Shown here: one piece after another, positions 26,948-35,721 of the stretch
Layout of the letters: each line of letters opens with the position of its first letter
How positions within the stretch are numbered: position 1 is the stretch's first letter
Origin: Bergeyella_A cardium
Lineage (GTDB): Bacteria > Bacteroidota > Bacteroidia > Flavobacteriales > Weeksellaceae
Assembly: GCF_030012605.2 (NCBI RefSeq)
Contig: NZ_CP114055.2
Length of the DNA: 64,000 nucleotides
Direction: 5' to 3' (one strand)
Position numbers and translations under genes: made by a program
The notes under the pieces: model-generated
Databases searched by the model: none
Seen by the model: only the letters and a program-made list of their open reading frames with translations
What the model was told of the DNA's origin: nothing

Positions 26948-28459
26948 CTATTGTACTTCCTGCATTAGTTTTTTGATAAACGGTGATAGCAAAATGAGTA
27001 CCACACCAGCAATAAGAGCGTATATTCCGAGTGTTTTGTAGCCATCGGTATAGGCAGCTAAGCTCACCACTGCCGAAGCATTTTCATCTGCTTGAGCAAG
27101 GTTTGCCCCGATGAGCCCTGCTACATACTCTCCGTATGCAGATGCAAGGAACCACATCCCCATCATAATACCTTGCAACTTCTCGGGGGATAGCTTCGTC
27201 ATAATAGAAAGCCCGATAGGGGAAAGGAACAATTCTCCCAATGCAATAACAAGCAGTGCTATCGTAAATATATCCAATGAGCTTTTCCCATCTATGGCAA
27301 AGAACCTCGTAGCGAAGAGTACATAATAGCCAAACCCAAGGAAGATAAAGCCTAAACCGAATTTTATAATCGAGTTAATTTCTATCTTTTTCTTGCTTAG
27401 CCACAACCAAAGCAATCCCAATACAGGCGCTAAGGCTATAATAAAGAAAGATATTGCAGAATTATTTACTCCATTAGGGTCAACTGTAATCCCCAGCAAA
27501 TTATCATTTAAGTTTTTAGCCGCAAAGATGCTGAGAGAGCCTCCGCTCTGCTCATATATCCCCCAAAAGATAATCGAAAAGAGAATGAATATCAATGCTG
27601 CCCAGAGCTTATTTCGCTCTACTTTGGAGACGAACCTCATCTCAACGAAAAGATAGATGAGCGTAAGTGGCCCAATCGTATACATAAAGTAATCGGTATA
27701 TTCTGGGTTAGACACCATTATCTGGATAACGGGTATAAAAACCAGTGTAAGCAGATATACCGCATATTCAGACCACTTCGGTAGGGGCTTCGTTTTTACT
27801 ATGGCATCGGGGTTGCCAGGTGCAAGACCTATAGGTCCGAGCTTCTGTCGGGTAAAGTAGAAATTAATCAGGCTAACGACCATTACAACCGCAGTGAGCC
27901 CAAAGGCTACATTCCAGCGGTAGGCTTCCTCTATAACAGAAGCAAGCATATAGCCTTTACCAATCGCTACACAGATATACCCTCCGAGGAATGCTCCAAG
28001 GTTTATCCCCGCATAGAAGAGAGAGAAGCCTGCATCTCGCCTGTCATCATCATCTCGGTAGAGTTTCCCTACGATGGTAGAGATATTCGGTTTAAAGAAA
28101 CCTGTACCTATGATAATAAACGACAGCCCAAGAAAGAAAAAGGTATGAGGATCAACTGCAAGAAGAGCACTCCCAACAATCATCATAATACCGCCCCAGA
28201 ACAAGGATTTTCTAAAACCGAGAATCTTATCTGCAAACAGCCCACCTATAAAGGTAAAAGCATATACAAAGGCTTGGGTAGCGCCGTATTGTAAGGTAGC
28301 TTCTTTCTCATTAAAATTCAGCTGATGTACCATAAAGAACACAAGCATCCCTCGCATACCGTAGAAGCAGAACCTCTCCCACATCTCAGAGAAGAAGAGG
28401 CTCCATATCTGTACAGGATATTTACCTTTGAAGTTTTGTACTTTTTCCAGTGTATACAT
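26948..28459 (-). CDS. POT/PTR family proton-dependent oligopeptide transporter
   Basis: An MFS-type peptide importer of the inner membrane with about 12-14 hydrophobic segments in 503 residues. The proton-coupling motif ExxER appears in FSEMWERFCFYGMRGMLVFF, and FKPNISTIVGKLY with RRDAGFSLFYAGINLGA matches the family signature. The neighbouring gene (28535-29941) is a paralogue, so this is a tandem pair. It has a -7 box at 28497-28504, so it is probably transcribed by itself. Confidence 0.93.
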   Translation of the reverse strand: MYTLEKVQNFKGKYPVQIWSLFFSEMWERFCFYGMRGMLVFFMVHQLNFNEKEATLQYGATQAFVYAFTFIGGLFADKILGFRKSLFWGGIMMIVGSALLAVDPHTFFFLGLSFIIIGTGFFKPNISTIVGKLYRDDDDRRDAGFSLFYAGINLGAFLGGYICVAIGKGYMLASVIEEAYRWNVAFGLTAVVMVVSLINFYFTRQKLGPIGLAPGNPDAIVKTKPLPKWSEYAVYLLTLVFIPVIQIMVSNPEYTDYFMYTIGPLTLIYLFVEMRFVSKVERNKLWAALIFILFSIIFWGIYEQSGGSLSIFAAKNLNDNLLGITVDPNGVNNSAISFFIIALAPVLGLLWLWLSKKKIEINSIIKFGLGFIFLGFGYYVLFATRFFAIDGKSSLDIFTIALLVIALGELFLSPIGLSIMTKLSPEKLQGIMMGMWFLASAYGEYVAGLIGANLAQADENASAVVSLAAYTDGYKTLGIYALIAGVVLILLSPFIKKLMQEVQ

Positions 28460-28496
28460 TAAAAAGAGGTTGCCTTCATTAGAGAAAACAACCTCG

Positions 28497-28504
28497 CAAA
28501 TGTA
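28497..28504 (-). promoter_or_regulatory. -7 promoter box for the downstream POT gene
   Basis: Minus-strand TACATTTG, 37 bases upstream of the ATG at 28459. Confidence 0.55.
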
Positions 28505-28534
28505 TAAAATCTTATTAAATAATCCGCTCTGCCA

Positions 28535-29941
28535 TTATTTCACACCGTGCATCAGCTTGCGAATAGGTCTATTAAGGAGTATGAGCAAGAGACCGCATAT
28601 CATTACAAAGCCAGAGATATAAGTGAATACCTCACCTGCACCGAGCCTCTCAACGAAAGCCGCGATGAAGCCCCCCATAATATTAGCTACGAATGATGAA
28701 AGCATCCATACTGCCATAAGCACTGATGCGAGCTTTGGAGGAGAGAGCTTCGTAACTACCGATAGACCCACTGGTGAAAGGCTGAGCTCCCCAATCGTAT
28801 GGAAGAAATAAGTAAGGATAAGCCACATCATCGCTGCTTTATTTGCTGTATCATTAATATCTCCATTCGCAGCTCTTTCATAAACCGCTCCCAGCATAAA
28901 CCAGAAGCCTATCCCGAGGATAATCATCCCTACTCCCATTTTCACTGGTGTAGAAATGCTCTTCCCGAGCTTCGTACCCCAAAAGATACCAAACAAAGGT
29001 GCAAGGGTAACGATAAAGAATGGATTAACCGACTGGAACAATGAAGTAGGAACCGTAACCTCCCCAAAGAAAGGCAAGTTCATACTCCTATCAATATAAT
29101 CTTCGGTATAGAGAGAGAGGGATGAACCCGCCTGCTCAAAGCCCGCCCAGAAGAATATCGCAAAAACCAAAAGGATAAAGATTACAGATATTCGTTGTTT
29201 CTCTTGTGCTGGGGTGAGGATTTCCCCCGTTTCAGGGTTTTTAGAAAGCTGGTTCTCGTCTACCACCGCCGATACTTTCCCCACAGGCTTCTTACCGAGG
29301 TCTCCAAGGAATTTCTGCGCAAATAGATTAAATATCAGCTGACCTAAAAGCATTCCTAAACCAGCAGCTAAGAACCCATATTTATATCCATAAGTAATAC
29401 TTCCATCAGCATTCATTGTTTTAAATAAGTTATCCGTAAAGGTTCCGATCACAATCGGTGCTATCAACGCCCCGAGATTGATTCCCATATAGAAAATAGA
29501 AAACGCCGAGTCTCTCCTCTCATCACCATCTTTATACAGCCCTCCTACTAAGGTAGAGATATTCGGTTTAAAGAAACCATTCCCTATAATCAAAAGAAAA
29601 AGCCCAAGATAAAGCCCCATCTGTGTATTGATGGCAAACAGAGTAAACTGCCCCAGCATCATTGTAACCCCTCCAATCGTTATAGACAGCCTCTTTCCTA
29701 AGAATTTATCTGCGAGCCACCCTCCGATAAGCGGCGTGAAGTACACAAGCCCCGTAAAATTATGATAGATAAGCATTGCAGTGTCTCTGTCTATCCCCAA
29801 TCCTCCTTCCACCAACTTTTTTGTAAGGTAGAGTATGAGAATCGCTCTCATCCCGTAATACGAAAACCTCTCCCACATTTCTGTGAAGAACAGGAGGTAT
29901 AATCCTTTCGGGTGCCCTTTTTTCTTTACTACTGTTTCCAT
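28535..29941 (-). CDS. POT/PTR family peptide transporter (second copy)
   Basis: A paralogue of the previous gene, with 468 residues. It shows FTEMWERFSYYGMRAILILY (ExxER motif), FKPNISTLVGGLY and RRDSAFSIFYMGINLGALIA. The conserved signature stretch is nearly identical in the two copies. It is expected to import di- and tripeptides with protons. The tandem arrangement fits an amino-acid- and peptide-using lifestyle typical of Weeksellaceae; substrate preferences cannot be told apart by eye. Confidence 0.93.
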   Translation of the reverse strand: METVVKKKGHPKGLYLLFFTEMWERFSYYGMRAILILYLTKKLVEGGLGIDRDTAMLIYHNFTGLVYFTPLIGGWLADKFLGKRLSITIGGVTMMLGQFTLFAINTQMGLYLGLFLLIIGNGFFKPNISTLVGGLYKDGDERRDSAFSIFYMGINLGALIAPIVIGTFTDNLFKTMNADGSITYGYKYGFLAAGLGMLLGQLIFNLFAQKFLGDLGKKPVGKVSAVVDENQLSKNPETGEILTPAQEKQRISVIFILLVFAIFFWAGFEQAGSSLSLYTEDYIDRSMNLPFFGEVTVPTSLFQSVNPFFIVTLAPLFGIFWGTKLGKSISTPVKMGVGMIILGIGFWFMLGAVYERAANGDINDTANKAAMMWLILTYFFHTIGELSLSPVGLSVVTKLSPPKLASVLMAVWMLSSFVANIMGGFIAAFVERLGAGEVFTYISGFVMICGLLLILLNRPIRKLMHGVK

Positions 29942-29971
29942 TATTTCTTCTTTTTCTTATTTAAAAGCGGA

Positions 29972-29979
29972 CAAATATA
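29972..29979 (-). promoter_or_regulatory. -7 promoter box for the upstream POT gene
   Basis: Minus-strand TATATTTG, 30 bases upstream of the ATG at 29941. Confidence 0.6.
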
Positions 29980-30010
29980 GTTTTTTTTATTACATACACA
30001 ATAAAAAAGC

Positions 30011-30050
30011 TGATGGCTTCTGGCTTTTAGCTTATAGCTTCTAACAGTAA
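30011..30050. repeat. TTTTAGC-type intergenic repeat
   Basis: GGCTTCTGGCTTTTAGCTTA, close to the words at 16868-16905. It sits between divergent promoters in a 341-base gap that otherwise has no gene. Confidence 0.5.
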
Positions 30051-30149
30051 GCTCACTAATATAGCATCTTAGCAATATATAGTAGACAATAAATGTAAAT
30101 ACCTAATAATGATAAATATCATAATTATATCAACTATATAAAAAAGACT

Positions 30150-30157
30150 TATATTTG
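30150..30157 (+). promoter_or_regulatory. -7 promoter box for the LRR lipoprotein gene
   Basis: TATATTTG, about 125 bases upstream of the ATG, so the leader would be long (about 120 bases). Confidence 0.5.
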
Positions 30158-30282
30158 GCAAATTTATAAGCTAAAATTTTGGAATTAATAAACCAAGAAT
30201 TTAATATCAAAACAAGAAAGTTAATAATAGGAGGAAGCCGAAAATCCTGAAAAGAGTAGGCTCTCAATTTAATTTTTTTTTA

Positions 30283-31050
30283 ATGAAAAAGTACCTTTTA
30301 ATGACAGTATCAGCATTAGTGCTATCTGCTACAGTAGTGAACTGTTCACGAAATGATGACCCAACACAGGAACAACGACCTGTAATTCCAGCATCGGATT
30401 ACCAACTAAGTGCCGATGGCACAACCCTAATCGCCTGGAAAAATGAGAATACAACTGATTTAAATCTTAAAGATGACCCAGTATTAGGCAAAATTACCAG
30501 CATAGATAACAATGACCGATATACAGGAGTATTTAGAAAACATCCTAAACTTAAAAGTATCATCCTTCCTGAAAATCTCACTCACCTTGAAGATGAGGCA
30601 TTTAATGAATGTTCAAAACTGGAAAGCATAACATTTCCTGATAAATTTACAACAATTTTAGAGAGAACTTTTAAACAATGTACCGCTCTTGCCTCTATTG
30701 ACCTTAAAAATGTGACGACTATTAATACAGGAGCTTTTGAGAAGTGTACAAGCTTAAAAAGTATAAACTTTTCTACTCAATTAGCAACAATAGGAAACGA
30801 AGCTTTTTGGGACTGTTCATCACTTACCTCAATCAGTCTACCTGCAAGTCTAACTTCTATTGGGGATAGCGCATTTCAAAATTGCAAAAATTTAAATACC
30901 ATAACCATTAACAGAAAGGAGCCCCCTACACTAGGAGACTGGGCATTTTATGGCACCTCAATAGGAAGTATTTTTGTACCCGAAGTAGCGGATTATGAAA
31001 ATGCAAAAAATTGGAGTGCCTATAAAGGTAAAATATTCAAAATAAAGTAA
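30283..31050 (+). CDS. Leucine-rich-repeat (BspA-like, LRR_5) lipoprotein
   Basis: Signal MKKYLLMTVSALVLSATVVN followed by a lipobox Cys, so a lipoprotein, probably exposed outside. From about residue 85 it has at least five BspA-type repeats, each with the pattern LxxIGxxAFxxCxxLxxIxLP, for example LATIGNEAFWDCSSL and LTSIGDSAFQNCKNL. Such repeats mediate binding or adhesion in oral and gut Bacteroidota. The protein is short (255 residues) for the family. It has its own promoter and a strong terminator. Confidence 0.88.
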   Translation: MKKYLLMTVSALVLSATVVNCSRNDDPTQEQRPVIPASDYQLSADGTTLIAWKNENTTDLNLKDDPVLGKITSIDNNDRYTGVFRKHPKLKSIILPENLTHLEDEAFNECSKLESITFPDKFTTILERTFKQCTALASIDLKNVTTINTGAFEKCTSLKSINFSTQLATIGNEAFWDCSSLTSISLPASLTSIGDSAFQNCKNLNTITINRKEPPTLGDWAFYGTSIGSIFVPEVADYENAKNWSAYKGKIFKIK

Positions 31051-31075
31051 AAAAGTACATAAACTTTATTAAACA

Positions 31076-31109
31076 GATTAGTGGGCGCCACATAGGGCGC
31101 CCACTAATC
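31076..31109. terminator. Strong hairpin between convergent genes
   Basis: A perfect 14-base GC-rich stem (GATTAGTGGGCGCC with its complement) and a 6-base loop. The U-run is poor on the plus strand, but the convergent position (LRR + / DHS-like -) supports termination in both directions. Confidence 0.75.
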
Positions 31110-31139
31110 ATTTGTTATAGCCAAAAGCCAATTGCTACC

Positions 31140-32114
31140 TTAGGCTTCCAAGATATAAGTAAACATTAAGGGTGCACAGATGGTAGCATCAGATTCTACG
31201 ATGTATTTTGGGGTATCTACATCTAATTTCCCCCAAGTGATTTTTTCGTTGGGTACGGCACCAGAGTAGGAACCATAAGAAGTAGTAGAATCCGAAATCT
31301 GGCAGAAGTAAGACCAGAAAGGTACATCTTCCCACTCCAAGTCTTGATACATCATAGGAACTACACAGATTGGGAAGTCCCCTGCAATTCCTCCTCCCAC
31401 TTGGAAAAAGCCTACGCCTTTACCTCCTGAGTTGGCTCTGTACCATTCGGTAAGGTATACCATATACTCTATCCCTGATTTTACGGTGCTGGCTTTCAGC
31501 TTTCCTTTGATGACATTAGAGGCGAAGATATTCCCCGTAGTAGAGTCTTCCCAGCCTGGGCATACGATAGGCAAGTTCTTCTCAGCAGCAGCGACTATCC
31601 AAGAATCTTTTGGGTCTATTTCGTAGTATTGTTCGAGTACGCCAGAATTTACCACTTGGTAAAGGAACTCGTGTGGGAAATACCTCTCGCCCTTTTCTTC
31701 GGCTGCCTGCCACACATCTTCGAGGTGCTTTTGCAGTCTTCGGAAGGCTTCTTCTTCGGGGATGCAGGTATCGGTTACTCTGTTAAAGTGGTTATCGAGC
31801 AGCTCTCTTTCCTGCTCTGGGGTCAGGTCTCGGTAGTTGGGCACGCGCTTGTAGTGGGAGTGTGCCACGAGGTTCATCACATCTTCCTCTAAGTTTGCTC
31901 CCGTACAGGAGATGATTTGTACTTTATCCTGACGAATCATTTCTGCAAGGATTTTCCCAAGCTCTGCGGTAGACATCGCTCCCGCGAGGGTAATCATCAT
32001 TTTACCACCATCATTCAAATGGGCTACATAGGCTTTGGAAGCATCTACAAGGGTAGCAGCATTAAAGTGCAGGAAATATTTCTCAAGGAAATCTGAAATA
32101 GGTCTGTTATTCAT
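31140..32114 (-). CDS. Deoxyhypusine synthase-like protein
   Basis: A 324-residue member of the deoxyhypusine synthase superfamily. Visible are LAGAMSTAELGKILAEMI, ISCTGANLEEDV, GGGIAGDFPICVVP and, near the end, ITWGKLDVDT, where the Lys sits in the position of the catalytic Lys (WGK) of eukaryotic DHS. Bacteria lack eIF5A hypusination, so relatives are thought to transfer aminobutyl groups between polyamines (homospermidine-type chemistry). The physiological reaction here is inferred only. Confidence 0.88.
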   Translation of the reverse strand: MNNRPISDFLEKYFLHFNAATLVDASKAYVAHLNDGGKMMITLAGAMSTAELGKILAEMIRQDKVQIISCTGANLEEDVMNLVAHSHYKRVPNYRDLTPEQERELLDNHFNRVTDTCIPEEEAFRRLQKHLEDVWQAAEEKGERYFPHEFLYQVVNSGVLEQYYEIDPKDSWIVAAAEKNLPIVCPGWEDSTTGNIFASNVIKGKLKASTVKSGIEYMVYLTEWYRANSGGKGVGFFQVGGGIAGDFPICVVPMMYQDLEWEDVPFWSYFCQISDSTTSYGSYSGAVPNEKITWGKLDVDTPKYIVESDATICAPLMFTYILEA

Positions 32115-32135
32115 TTCGTTTTAATTTAACGGTCG

Positions 32136-32143
32136 CAAAGATA
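32136..32143 (-). promoter_or_regulatory. -7 promoter box for the DHS-like gene
   Basis: Minus-strand TATCTTTG, 21 bases upstream of the ATG at 32114. Confidence 0.55.
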
Positions 32144-32203
32144 ATCATATAATATTAATGCAGATGATGCAAAGGGCTGCTCCAAAGACTGAAATAAATA
32201 CCG

Positions 32204-32211
32204 TACTTTTG
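32204..32211 (+). promoter_or_regulatory. -7 promoter box for the threonylcarbamoyl-AMP synthase gene
   Basis: TACTTTTG lies inside the longer in-frame reading that begins at 32158, so it supports the ATG at 32239 as the true start. Confidence 0.5.
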
Positions 32212-32238
32212 CCCCCGCTGAAAAAGTTAGAACAGAAA

Positions 32239-32787
32239 ATGCAAGAGATTGTTCAGATATTGAAAAATGGCGGTACGATACTCTACCCTACGGATACAAT
32301 TTGGGGCATCGGTTGTGATGCGATGAATATAGATGCGATTAATAAAGTATTTGATATCAAGAAGCGGGAAAAGAATAAATCGATGATTATCCTCGTAGAT
32401 ACCGAGCAGAGATTGCAAAGTCTAGTAGAAGTACCCGAAATGGCGTGGCAGATTATTGACCTTAGCGAGAAGCCCATTACCATCGTTTATGAAGAAGCTA
32501 AAACACTCCCCAAAGAGCTCTTAGCAGAAGACGGCAGCATAGGAATCCGTTTGGTGAAAGATGACTTTTGCCGAAAGCTCATCTCCAAATTAGGAAGCCC
32601 GCTAGTCTCTACATCGGCGAATTTCAGTGGAGAGAAAAGCCCACAGAAGTTCTCAGACATCAGCGCTGAGATAAAATCAGCTATAGATTATATCGCTGAA
32701 GGGCATAGAACGGAGGTAGCTAAGTACCCCGCATCATCTATCATCAAAGTCTGGAAAGACAATAGAGTTAAAGTCATTAGAGCCTAA
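32239..32787 (+). CDS. L-threonylcarbamoyladenylate synthase (Sua5/YciO/YrdC family)
   Basis: Makes threonylcarbamoyl-AMP for the t6A37 modification of ANN-decoding tRNAs. The N-terminal ILKNGGTILYPTDTIWGIGC holds the KxR/TDTxxG-type ligand region, KKREKNKSMIILV follows, and LVSTSANFSGEKSP is the family's SxSAN block. From 32239 it is 182 residues, the usual stand-alone length. The upstream in-frame ATGs precede a promoter box and give a non-conserved extension. It starts divergently from the DHS-like gene. Confidence 0.88.
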   Translation: MQEIVQILKNGGTILYPTDTIWGIGCDAMNIDAINKVFDIKKREKNKSMIILVDTEQRLQSLVEVPEMAWQIIDLSEKPITIVYEEAKTLPKELLAEDGSIGIRLVKDDFCRKLISKLGSPLVSTSANFSGEKSPQKFSDISAEIKSAIDYIAEGHRTEVAKYPASSIIKVWKDNRVKVIRA

Positions 32788-32812
32788 TTACCCCCCCTAA
32801 AATCTTCTCAGG

Positions 32813-33931
32813 ATGAAATCCAAAGCCCTTATTTTACTCGTGTTATCAGCCTCCATCTCGGCATTTGCCCAGCGGAAGAAGCCTTTCTTAAAGGAGCTAG
32901 ACTCCATCTATCAAAAGAAATGGGAAGCGGCTATGCCTACGATAGACAGCTTGGAAAACCCCACCTACATCAAGATCGGGAGCCGACCGAAAGACAGCCT
33001 CATCGTTCGCGAAAAACCCGCCCTCACCACCATACCCTATGACGAAATCCCCATCACCCCCTATGGACTGATGAAGAACCCGAACCGACCATCAAAATGG
33101 CTGTTCTATGGGCAGAACAACCTTACCTTTAATCAATCCTCCTTCTCCAACTGGAATGCAGGGGGGAATGATAATATCGGCGTCATCGCAAGGCTCAATT
33201 ACAACCTTATCTATAAATACAGCAGGCACTATCTGGAAAATACCTTTAAGTTTGGCTACGGACTGGTAGATTCCGAAGGACAAGCCACCCGAAAAACGGA
33301 GGATTATATCAATATAATGACCAATTACGGCTATGAAATCGGGCAATCTTACTACCTCTCCACGGGCTTCCAGTTTATCTCCCAATTTACACGGGGGTAC
33401 AACTACGCCGCTACGCCAGACCCTAAGAAAGACGACCGTATCTCTAAGTTTATGTCTCCCGCCTACCTCAATCTCGGGCTCGGGATTTCCTATAACCCGC
33501 AGGAAAATTTGCAAGTAATCTTCCGCCCGCTCAATGGGCAATTTACTTTCGTAACCGATCCGCTCCTCCAAAAAGCAGGGAAGTACGGTCTGGAAAAAGA
33601 CGGACAAAGCCTCCGTGCCGAGCTCGGAGCAAGGCTCAACATCCTCTACCGATTCAAAATCTACAAGGATATCCTCTTCACCCACCAGCTCAACCTCTTT
33701 GCCAACTACCTCACCCACACCGAGCGCGTAGATATCGCCTACACGGGCGTTATCAATATGAAGTTTAATAAATACCTCAACGCAAATATCTCCCTTGACC
33801 TCACCTACGACCACGACCAGATAAAAAAACTCCAGCGAAAACAAACCCTCGGCATAGGGCTCTCCTACAATCTCGGCTCCGAAACCAAATCCAAAAATGC
33901 CAAACTCCTAAAGCCCGTAGGGTTTAAGTAG
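32813..33931 (+). CDS. DUF3078 outer-membrane protein
   Basis: Signal peptide MKSKALILLVLSASISAFAQ and then, from about residue 95, a DUF3078 domain beginning with NNLTFNQSSFSNWNAGGNDN, which is the family signature. Alternating hydrophobic and polar strands (YLENTFKFGYGL, YYLSTGFQFISQFTRGYN) and the terminal GIGLSYNLG point to an outer-membrane beta-barrel. Function unknown. It lies 25 bases after the t6A gene and may be co-transcribed with it. Confidence 0.85.
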   Translation: MKSKALILLVLSASISAFAQRKKPFLKELDSIYQKKWEAAMPTIDSLENPTYIKIGSRPKDSLIVREKPALTTIPYDEIPITPYGLMKNPNRPSKWLFYGQNNLTFNQSSFSNWNAGGNDNIGVIARLNYNLIYKYSRHYLENTFKFGYGLVDSEGQATRKTEDYINIMTNYGYEIGQSYYLSTGFQFISQFTRGYNYAATPDPKKDDRISKFMSPAYLNLGLGISYNPQENLQVIFRPLNGQFTFVTDPLLQKAGKYGLEKDGQSLRAELGARLNILYRFKIYKDILFTHQLNLFANYLTHTERVDIAYTGVINMKFNKYLNANISLDLTYDHDQIKKLQRKQTLGIGLSYNLGSETKSKNAKLLKPVGFK

Positions 33932-33954
33932 TAGGCGATGTGCGGTTAGTTTAC

Positions 33955-34075
33955 AATAATTGGCGACTGGCTTCTAGCTTCTGGCGGTGTATGGATAGTT
34001 TGCGATAAACGCCTGCCACGCTGTGGCTGCCACACCTGCAAGGTGGCTCCCCACGCGAGTGGGTGGCAGTTTTTG
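33955..34075. repeat. Palindrome cluster with three-way-junction fold
   Basis: Begins with TTTTAGC-type words (GGCTTCTAGCTTCTGGC), then CCACGCTGTGG, and a block where CTGCCAC (34027-34033) pairs with GTGGCAG (34063-34069) around two inner hairpins, CACCT-gca-AGGTG and CCCAC-gcga-GTGGG (GNRA loop). A T-run follows, so it may terminate the upstream gene. The hairpin words recur at 54361-54420. Bases 33932-34147 hold no gene. Confidence 0.7.
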
Positions 34076-34147
34076 GCAGAAAAATCATTTGGCTCAGCAT
34101 TTGCGATAAGGGCGGCTCACTGAATTATTAACATAAAACTTAGAAAA

Positions 34148-34453
34148 ATGAATGTTTTAGGACTTAACAAAACCAATAACCCTGAGGAATTTTATGCTTC
34201 CTTAAAAGAAAAACTCAACGAGATACATAACTTTCCAGAAGATTATCTGTTTAAATTTATCATTCCAAATAATCAGGAAAAGCTCACTGAAATTTATCAG
34301 GTTTTTGATGGAATACAGACGAGTATCAGTAATAGGGACAGTAAAAATGGTAAATACATATCGCTTAGCATAAGTGCATTTGTGTTGGATGCTGACCAAG
34401 TGATAGATATTTACCAGAAAGTAGCGCAAATAGAGAGTGCGATTATGCTATAA
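34148..34453 (+). CDS. DUF493 (YbeD-like) protein
   Basis: A 101-residue cytoplasmic protein of the DUF493/YbeD family: FYASLKEKLNEIHNFPEDYL, then FKFIIPNNQEKL, and a C-terminal VIDIYQKVAQIESAIML. The fold is an ACT-like regulatory domain, but the function is unknown. Its last codons overlap, tail to tail, the end of the ArsC-like gene on the other strand by 6 bases. Confidence 0.82.
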   Translation: MNVLGLNKTNNPEEFYASLKEKLNEIHNFPEDYLFKFIIPNNQEKLTEIYQVFDGIQTSISNRDSKNGKYISLSISAFVLDADQVIDIYQKVAQIESAIML

Positions 34454-34783
34454 AAGAGCATCTGCACGCTCCATAGGCCTTGCGATAATGGCTTTGGAGC
34501 CAGAAATAACAATAGGTCTCTGAATTAATTCGGGGTGCTTTGCCAGTATAGAAACGCCTTCTGCTGGTAAATCTGCCCCGATATATTTTTCCTGAAAAAG
34601 CTTCTCATTGGTACGAACCAGCTCTTCTATACTTATCCCCATACTGAGTAGAGATTTTATCTCCTCCTCTCCCAGAGGGTTATTAATGATATCTACAATC
34701 TCAAACGCTACCCCTTTATCGTGCAGATAAGTGAGCAGGCATCTTGATTTGGAGCAGTAATTATTGTGTAATACCTTAATCAT
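34448..34783 (-). CDS. Arsenate reductase-family (ArsC/Spx) protein
   Basis: From MIKVLHNNYCSKSRCLLTYL (start at 34783) the protein shows the family's N-terminal CxxS/C region, here C-S-K-S-R-C, which corresponds to the redox Cys and its neighbour. Later LGEEEIKSLLSMG, LPAEGVSILAKHPELIQRPI and SKAIIARP fit the ArsC C-terminal half. The 111 residues match the family. An in-frame ATG at 34828 lies upstream of an A-rich spacer and adds non-conserved residues. Whether it reduces arsenate or is a Spx-like regulator cannot be told. Confidence 0.84.
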   Translation of the reverse strand: MIKVLHNNYCSKSRCLLTYLHDKGVAFEIVDIINNPLGEEEIKSLLSMGISIEELVRTNEKLFQEKYIGADLPAEGVSILAKHPELIQRPIVISGSKAIIARPMERADALL

Positions 34784-34814
34784 TTTATTTTTTTTAAAAA
34801 AAATATTGAAAAGG

Positions 34815-35429
34815 CTAGAAAAGCCCATGCAGTTCGCCCTCTATTTTCTCTAAGATGGAGCCAAAGTCCTCTGCTCTCTCCACAAAGTCTAAATCATCTA
34901 CATCTATAATAAGGAGCTTGCCTTCCTTATAATTATTAATCCACTTTTCATACTTCTGATTGAGCTTGCTAAGGTAGTCTATACTAATAGTTGCTTCGTA
35001 GTCTCTCCCTCTTTTATAGATTTTCTTCACCAGATTAGGAACATCAGAACGGAGATAGATGAGCAAATCTGGAGCTGAAACAAAAGATTTCATTAGCTGA
35101 AATACTGAGGTATAATTATTAAAATCCCGCTGGGTAAGTAAGCCCATATCATATAAATTCTCCGCAAAAATATGAGCATCTTCATATATCGTCCTATCTT
35201 GAACGATGTTTTTTCCGCTTTCTCTTATTTCTTTTACCTGCTTAAAACGGCTACCGAGAAAATAGATTTGTAAAGCAAAACTCCATTTAGACATATCCGC
35301 ATAGAAATCTTCCAAGTACGGATTATCATCTACATCTTCGAACTGAGCCTTCCACCCATAATGCTTGGCAAGCATAGTGGTAAGCGTGGTTTTCCCTGCC
35401 CCTATATTTCCTGTAATTGCTATGTGCAT
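34815..35429 (-). CDS. Deoxynucleoside kinase
   Basis: Salvage kinase that phosphorylates deoxynucleosides. The P-loop is GNIGAGKTTL at the N-terminus, DNPYLEDFYADMSKWSF carries the substrate-binding acidic residue, and IVQDRTIYEDAHIF holds the DR(S/T) motif of the dNK family. KRGRDYEATISIDYLSKLN is the lid region. It is 204 residues, the usual size in Bacteroidota. It precedes the ArsC-like gene by 31 bases on the transcript. Confidence 0.9.
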   Translation of the reverse strand: MHIAITGNIGAGKTTLTTMLAKHYGWKAQFEDVDDNPYLEDFYADMSKWSFALQIYFLGSRFKQVKEIRESGKNIVQDRTIYEDAHIFAENLYDMGLLTQRDFNNYTSVFQLMKSFVSAPDLLIYLRSDVPNLVKKIYKRGRDYEATISIDYLSKLNQKYEKWINNYKEGKLLIIDVDDLDFVERAEDFGSILEKIEGELHGLF

Positions 35430-35657
35430 TTTATTATGTTATTAATGATTAAAACCAGAATACGAGTAGTGAGCTCCTTCCTCTCACTTTTGAGGGGGTA
35501 AAGATATAAATTTGTTATCTCATCCTTCAAAAAAAGAAGAGTATTTTTTATAACTGAATATGAACAAGAGAAAAAAGAAATTTGAATATTATAAGTGTCT
35601 TCATTTTTTTACAAGCCTATAATTTTTCTCATTTTCAATGAAAAAAAACAAAACAAA

Positions 35658-35688
35658 TTTGGTTATTCAAAAAAAAACTATAATTTTG
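35658..35688 (+). promoter_or_regulatory. Promoter for the T9SS-sorted protein gene
   Basis: -33 TTTG at 35658-35661 and -7 TAATTTTG at 35681-35688, spacing 19. The rest of the 292-base gap is AT-rich with no gene. Confidence 0.65.
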
Positions 35689-35721
35689 CACGGTGATATT
35701 TGTTAATATAAACAGCATAAT

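Noticed and set aside
33092..33844. A 250-residue minus-strand ORF over the DUF3078 gene
   Set aside because: Val/Glu/Gly-biased mirror of a Gly/Asn/Tyr-rich coding sequence on the plus strand; no start context or family pattern.
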